A stretch of 64,000 bases of DNA, from assembly GCA_900660155.1 (NCBI GenBank), contig CABFPE010000273.1, forward strand, positions 548,700 to 612,699, in the 5' to 3' direction. The position numbers and the translations under genes were made by a program. The stretch comes from Hofstenia miamia (Eukaryota; Xenacoelomorpha; Acoela; Hofsteniidae). Below, piece after piece: positions 58,522 through 64,000 of the stretch (its first letter is position 1; every line of letters begins with the position of its first letter). Under the pieces are notes generated by a model. It was not told the DNA's origin, did no database searches, and saw only the letters and a list, made by a program, of their open reading frames with translations.

Positions 58522-59031
58522 AAGGGCTCTGTGAGTACTCGAAATTTCCAATAGAGTCGAGTGGAGTACCCGACCCGACTAGACTCGAAATTTAAATATT
58601 GATTTCTAGTTGAAAAAACTTTCAATGAAAATATATTTCAAGGTCATTGGGTTTGAAGCATTGTCTATGGAATGATCGTTACTAGCATCAAGATATTAAA
58701 ATTGATTGATATTACGTTGGTAGCATCTCCCTGCTGATTGCATTGTTTTGATTTTTTAACACAAAATATTCCATTTTCTAGTCGTTCGTAGAACTTTAAT
58801 GGCAAAAGTCGCGATTTGCAGTTACTAAACAAACTTCAGATTTTATTCAAGTGAAATTTGACAGTCTTCTTTTCCTTAATTTAATACCATTAGCATTGAT
58901 TGCTTAACGTCAATAACAAGTTTTTAGCCAATTACAAACTTGGAAAACAGTTTATCATTAAATGAGGACTTTACAGTTATGATACAGCTATGTACATAGA
59001 CGAGACTCGAGACCCGACCTGCAGGGGCCTA
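58522..59031. mobile_element. non-autonomous hAT-type element with perfect target duplication
   Basis: The left end reads AAGGGCTCTGTGAGTACTCG and the right end, reverse-complemented, reads TAGGCCCCTGCAGGTCGGGT. The first ten bases agree at seven positions, and both ends continue into GAGTCGAG/CCCGACC repeats. The flanks GTTTCTAC are a perfect 8-base duplication. It is 510 bases with no coding. The inverted repeat is shorter and less exact than the target duplication is clean. Confidence 0.65.
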
Positions 59032-59039
59032 GTTTCTAC
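59032..59039. repeat. 8-base target duplication (right)
   Basis: GTTTCTAC, matching 58514-58521. Confidence 0.7.
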
Positions 59040-59533
59040 CCCATTGATTTCTGTCTTAAGTGTTATTGAAACGAGTAACGATTACTGCAATATCGGATGA
59101 GAACATACATTTACGTACACTTTTTTTGCTTGCAGTCAATTTACCCAACCACAGTCATTGGGTTGAAAGGATAAAAAAGAATGTAATCAAAGTTTAACCA
59201 CGTTGCTACAACACATTTTTCAATCACAACAGGGTTTCGATAAATTCAGTAATTTGAATTAATCGAATAAGTGCATTTTAGGTTGCTGATTTTTTCTACA
59301 ATAGAATTGGATAGCTCTGGAATCTGCAGATCAGATTGTCCTTTACACAATACCCACCCCGAAAAAAGTTTAGTTGCTCGTTTATTCTAAATATAACCTC
59401 TGTAACATAGAATTCTAGAAATGAGCATATGAATGTCCTTAACATAAAAAACTATAGATTATTTATATTAATTCTCTTTTCATTATTATTTTCAAATTTT
59501 TAATTTGTGTAAGTTTTTCTTGAATGTAACATA

Positions 59534-60308
59534 CCGGGTGTCCCATAATTCTTAGTACAAAATTAAATGATTTACAACAATCTATGTTCTACTAAAACTA
59601 AAGACATTTTCTATGCACAGTTATCTCTGTTATACTAAAATTCGAATTTAAATTCTTATAAATAATGACATTTGCTGTGCACAGTTAAACGGTTTTAAGG
59701 TTATTGATTGATTATGTATACTGTAGAAGAAAAAGTTTATTTGTGCTCATGGGCCATCACTGAGGATAATTTAGGAGAAAGTCAACGGCGATTTACTGAA
59801 AAATATAATCGTGACCCCTCCTTCCAGGTCGCCGATCAACTATTGGAAATTGAAACTGAGAAACTCAATGATCATCTTGATGGTAGGTGGATAGGGCGTC
59901 GTGGTCCAACTAAATGGCCAGCTAGGTCGTCGGACCTGACACCGTGCGATTACTGGCTATGGCCCCACCTGAAGGCTCTTGTTTTCAAAAGGCAGCGAAA
60001 CTATGATTCTCTCAGAGACTTGGAAGATGCTATTATTGAGAACATTGAAACTATTCAACTTTCCCTGTTCAAGGATGCCGTGAGGAATTTTCAGAAAAGA
60101 ATTGGAAGATGCATCCAAGAAGAGGGAAATCTACTTGAAGATTAAGTGTCTACTTTATTAGCTGACTTTATAATTATACCTATGTATTATTGTTTGTTTG
60201 ATTATGTAGTTACACGATCTAAATAAATACCTAGATGCAAATCATTTAGTTTTGAATTGTACTAAGAATTATGTTGTAAATCATTTAATCTTGTACTAAG
60301 AATTATAA
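59534..60308 (+). mobile_element. IS630/mariner-type element, internally deleted
   Basis: The left end reads CCGGGTGTCCCATAATTCTT then AGTACAA after TA. The right side, reverse-complemented, repeats ATAATTCTTAGTACAA and ATTAAATGATTTACAAC, so the inverted repeat is at least 34 bases, but the outermost GGACACCCGG is missing. The right repeat occurs twice in tandem (about 60242-60272 and 60276-60306). The element is about 0.8 kb because the middle of its gene is deleted. Confidence 0.75.
59708..60145 (+). pseudogene. mariner-type transposase with central deletion
   Basis: A 145-codon open frame joins two ends of a transposase. The N-terminus (YTVEEKVYLCSWAITEDN, RRFTEKYNRDPS) is the start of a helix-turn-helix domain. 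After about residue 45 it moves directly to a C-terminal part with LDGRWIGRRGPTKWPARSSD and LTPCDYWLWPHLKALVF, the block around the last catalytic residue of a subgroup of IS630/Tc1/mariner enzymes. The first two catalytic Asp regions are missing, so no activity is possible. The frame remains open through the junction, so a small chimeric protein could still be made. An ATG two codons further on (59714) is an equally good start. Confidence 0.75.
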
Positions 60309-61381
60309 GATTTATGATATAAAGCGATGATTCCCGCTAATATTAAATACCGTGGAATAATCAGTAATAGCTACGTCTTCTCGTCAAGCATAGATGAATA
60401 TGCGTGAATTTGGAGCAAATCAGATATTTTAAGCCACTTTGACATGGCAACTCAGTTTTGCTAATATTGCAGAATAGCCCAATGTTACAAGTATTATGCA
60501 TTTATATTCAATTGCAATTCATTGTATTTCAATATAAACATGAATTATCATCATATTAAAGTAAATGTAAGAAATCATAATTTGTAAAAGTGAAAAGCAT
60601 ATACTGTTCACAACAAAAAATAATGCCTCAGATAAGTACACAGGATATGTACACTGACAATTTTATGTCAAGCGCACAATTCGCAAAATTGTTGTGAAAT
60701 GTGTAGAAATAAAGAATTGCCACTTTTATGCAAAACACATTGTCATCAAATCTGAAAATTTTGGTAAGTATTAATTCAATTTTGAACTATATTGTTAATT
60801 GGGCCGTCGTTTTAGTATACTGTAAAACAAATTTTTGTACAATTATTGAAAATATTGCATTTTTTAAAAAATCTGTCCGAATAATAGATAATTGAAGAAA
60901 GTTACATGGAGTGATTTTTAAACTTCTAGAAACTAGGATTTGATATATCAATACCTATAATAAAAAAGCATGTTTCAATTAGTCTTAATAAACCTGGAGT
61001 AAAAACTATTCGCCGAGGGGAAATTTTCAGGTATTTCAGCAAAGCAGAAAATAGCAAGAATGCTTAAAATTTCTGCCCATAATTTAATCCTTAAGTAGTA
61101 TAAATTACGCAAAGACATAGAGTTTGTGATAAGCATTCTATCAGACTTGAAAAAGGTCAGCATCAATTCCGAATTTTTCGGAAAATGTTAATAAAACTTA
61201 ATTTTAAGTTTTTTGAAATGAGGAAAAGTTTAACCCATGGCAACTGATCAATGTGAAATTTATACATTTGACCAAGTTGCAGAATTTTTCAGAAAAGATT
61301 GAGAACACAAGCCTAAGTATGCTTGAACAGCTAGCTTTTTGTGCATTATATTCACTTTATAACTAAAACCAAGTTTCATAA
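60309..61381. other. AT-rich stretch, no gene seen
   Basis: Nothing recognised; the minus-strand frame at 60975-61166 is unsupported. Confidence 0.45.
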
Positions 61382-61386
61382 TCAAG

Positions 61387-61718
61387 AACAAATTTCGTGA
61401 CACAACTCACAGTGGATTCAAACAATATCAACCAAATCAACTTTTCAATTCACAACGCTACTCGCATTCTTAATTTTCAAGCTGCATCCTACAAAGACAT
61501 ATCCGCAAGCATTGAATGGACACCAAATAAAAAGACCAATGCTGATAAACCCTTTGGAAATCCAGATTTAATAATATTGTCACAAAATGCAATAACAAAA
61601 AAGGTAGCCAATTCACCCCTTTCTACGCTAACAGGATGTAGCACCATTCCAAGAAGTATGCAAAGAATTCGTGTAGTTGTGGCCTTACGTAAGCAATATG
61701 TTGTAAACAGCATGGAAG
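61387..61718 (+). CDS. candidate host exon of unknown function
   Basis: A plus-strand frame is open from 61382 to 61789 and stands out by composition: Asn/Thr/Ser-rich but with evenly used residues (FSIHNATRILNFQAASYKDI, SIEWTPNKKTNADKPFGNPD, PLSTLTGCSTIPRSMQRIRV). It contains a strong donor, GGAAG|GTAAGAA, at 61718/61719, and possible acceptors at 61386 (AATCAAG) and 61411 (CTCACAG). The first ATG is late, so it would be an internal exon. No domain is recognised. A second donor-like GTAAGC lies at 61689. The gene to which it would belong is not visible here. Confidence 0.4.
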
Positions 61719-61789
61719 GTAAGAACAGTAAATTTTTGCAAAATGACATACCTAAGATATACGTATGTTTAAAATATAATCAAAATTAG

Positions 61790-62090
61790 GCAATAACTAT
61801 TCAAATTTGGCCTCTAAGCAGAATTTGCCGCTGCATAAATTTGTGTTTCCTTGTGATTTTACATGATCGTAACAAAATTGCTTAAAAATTTATAAATCAA
61901 TGAAACCCTGCATGATTTCTAGAATTTACTGAACTATTTGAATTTGAAGTGTGATAATGTAAAAATATTTCAAGAGAAATTTCTTTGATTTGGAAGATTA
62001 CATAAATTTATAAGTGAAAGAAAAATGTGTGGTAAAAAGTACATTCGAATCAATTTGAAATTTCAATAAAGAAAATTAATTTAACTATCA
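61790..62090. other. AT-rich stretch, no gene seen
   Basis: Nothing recognised between the candidate exon and the next repeat. Confidence 0.5.
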
Positions 62091-62557
62091 TTAACCTTAA
62101 ACAGCCTAACGTCCGTTTTAAAGGACAAACCGTTTTTCCACATTAACAAAGAATTTTCTCCAAGCCTATTTCCAAATTTGAAAATCTTGGGGCATGGGTG
62201 GGACTATTGGGGAACATACTTTAATGCAATGGTGAAAATTTCTATTAGAGCTTATTGCTGTGACAGAGATTAATGAATAGATAACAAGTTTTCTTAGAAA
62301 TTTTCGAATTTTTGAATTCTCTCCATACTTAGCGTTAATGTATTTAGAAGGTTTTGAGCCCCTGGAGGCAATAAAGAACTTTGACTGTTTCTTAATATTT
62401 GCAAAAATATTCCAAACCAATTGAGGCGTGCCGTGCGCAAAGTCAGAGGTTGCGGAGCCGAAGATTAAATCTTTAAAATTTAAGTCATTTAATTTAAAAA
62501 GCGTACAAAAAAGTTCAAATGCGTTAAAAAATATCAACAAATTTTAAAAAACTTTAA
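62091..62557. mobile_element. piggyBac-like non-autonomous element, copy D
   Basis: The left end is TTAACCTTAAACAGCCTAAC followed by GTCCGTTTTAAAGGAC, the near-palindrome seen in copies B and C. The body aligns with copies B and C (TTTTCTCCAAGCC, GAAAATCTTGGGGCATG, AACCAATTGAGGCGTGCC). The right inverted end is worn away; the border is set by alignment to copy C. The 124-codon minus-strand frame inside it is not a gene. Confidence 0.6.
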
Positions 62558-64000
62558 ATAGCAAAGCGTAGCATTTGATGTTTTGCGCTGAAATAATTAT
62601 ACCGTGAATACAAGGGAATTTAAAATTATTTAATCTACTTCTAGCATACAAAATGCTCTGTTAATATTAAAAATAAGAGCTCCCTTAATTATTTTCAGTA
62701 TCAATTTCTCAACAGTTCAGCCAATATAATCCACCTATGTTTTAGATACATTTCAAGTGCAAAATCTGAACCCACACGGAAGGCAATATCTTAAATCCGC
62801 TCATCCCTACCTGTAAATGCATATATATGAGATTAGAAATAACAAGACTTTTGCATTAATATGTAAGAACATTCACTTTCCTGAATAAAATACTTATAAA
62901 ATCGAATCATGCTTCTATAGTTAGGGATGGCCTAGCCAGCGAATTCATCTCTAAACCCTGAAAAATACTAAAAAATACTGTAAACAATTTTTGTGCCAGA
63001 TTCAGCATTGAAAATCCCCCTATTTCCTGAATCCTGATTGTACTTGAGTGATTTTCCAATTGCGAACAAAACAATACCTGTTCGTGTTTGGATTTTTGAG
63101 AACATATTTTAGTTATTAAATTACTAATTATTTTAATTTATTTGAAACATGCTGAATTTGGAAATTACGTTAGATTAACAATAGTGACCCTTCTAAGCAA
63201 ACTAAACATTTTCCAACAATATCACTTATTTATTGCTGATGTTAAATCCTTACTGCGGTTTCGATTTCTTACCTAACTACTATCAGCATTAGAAAACGTT
63301 ATTCACAAGAAACATACTTTTCTAAAGTATATTTTCATAGCACTAAATTAAACTGTTAATCAAGTAAACACAATTACACTTCAACTTGGCAGGCAGTTTG
63401 GCGTTTGGTCCAAGAATATGATTCGTTTTCGGTTTTGAATGAAAAAGATGGTTTCGGTTTTTTGGTATACCGCTTAACCCTACTGATGACATAAATTAGA
63501 CGAACAAAAAATGCTTGGTAAATACTACAGAAATGTGTATTTCAAAGATCATTGACCTGTTATATTAAGACGCATATTGAAAATTTTTTGGCCAAGAAGG
63601 CGATACAGATTACCACAAAATTCAATATACTCCCCATTGATATTGGACGGGCTGAGATTTAAGAAGCTCCAGATCGAAAACATGCCAAAAAACTAAGTTT
63701 AAATTTTTTTATTTTACCATTTGATTCCTTTGCGCTAGAAAAGAATGTGTTGGAAATGGATCAAAAATATATTTCACGTGTAACAAGCAACATTTACATA
63801 TAACTAGGGAAAATATAAACATTTTACCATATTTTTCCCTGTGCACATTAAAGTAAATATATCATTTTTACACTGTTCCAATCTACTGCCACTGTCATTT
63901 GAAAAATTATAAAGACATAAAATGACATATTTTGATGCTTTGAAACAAAAAAGATTTAAGAGACTATTTTATTTAATATCACAGATTTTTATTAAACGAT
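62558..64000. other. stretch with lone hAT-like ends, no gene seen
   Basis: Reverse complements CAGGTAGGGATGAGCGGATT (ending near 62812) and CAGTAGGGTTAAGCGGTATA (ending near 63485) look like single hAT termini; the second is preceded by repeated CGGTTT words (63430-63465). Partners were not identified. No protein-like frame. Confidence 0.4.

Noticed and set aside
61489-61749. 86-codon minus-strand frame opposite the exon-like block
   Set aside because: Shadow of the better-supported plus-strand frame.
62166-62540. 124-codon minus-strand frame
   Set aside because: Lies wholly within a non-autonomous repeat copy whose other copies do not keep the frame open.
1-64000. CRISPR arrays, operons, bacterial promoters and terminators
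   Set aside because: The window is animal nuclear DNA; no regularly spaced repeats or prokaryotic gene layout occur.

Overview
This is a gene-poor, AT-rich stretch of an animal nuclear genome. The evidence is long (AT)n and (CA)n microsatellites, spliceosomal GT/AG exon borders, cut-and-paste transposons of four superfamilies, LINE remnants and one clearly animal host gene. An invertebrate is likely, but the sequence does not fix the phylum. The assembly is a draft: single-N joins lie at 12382, 34654 and 44964, and an exactly 1000-base N gap at 45938-46937. All three single-N joins look faulty or suspect.

Host genes. The best is a minus-strand CREB-regulated transcription coactivator (CRTC/TORC). 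Its last two exons (35863-35983 and 34258-34445) splice in phase and end in the family's conserved C-terminal activation motif. Two weaker upstream exons (50732-50785, 48876-48934) would put a large hAT transposon inside a CRTC intron. A second minus-strand coding block (12997-13652) encodes an unrecognised Tyr/Arg-rich protein. Its apparent C-terminus reads into a 17-base match to the Tn5/Nextera mosaic end, and 1.1 kb of it is falsely duplicated across a single N. One anonymous exon-like block lies at 61387-61718.

Mobile DNA, left to right: a hAT element with GCCGTGCC-rich ends (170-2250); a 79-base hairpin (5846-5924); five members of a TTAA-bounded, piggyBac-like non-autonomous family (11177, 15406, 18550, 32583, 62091); a decayed piggyBac transposase (about 19480-20540); a Tc1-like element (20711-21987); hAT and LINE remnants (22060-25229); two LINE 3' ends (about 27950 and 28780); a Tc1-like 3' end (29244-29560) and a nearly whole Tc1-like element with IR/DR-type ends (29821-31405); small hAT-type elements (32154-32531, 53217-53488, 58522-59031); a hAT element with a spliced BED-finger transposase (from 40820); a Ty3/gypsy fossil fragment (45461-45937); a nested hAT (52054-53766) carrying a 221-base foldback; and a deleted mariner-type element (59534-60308).

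The most informative new points are the piggyBac-like family, the hAT transposase whose zinc finger is split by an intron, and target-site duplications that show which assembled pieces belong together and which were scaffolded in from elsewhere.
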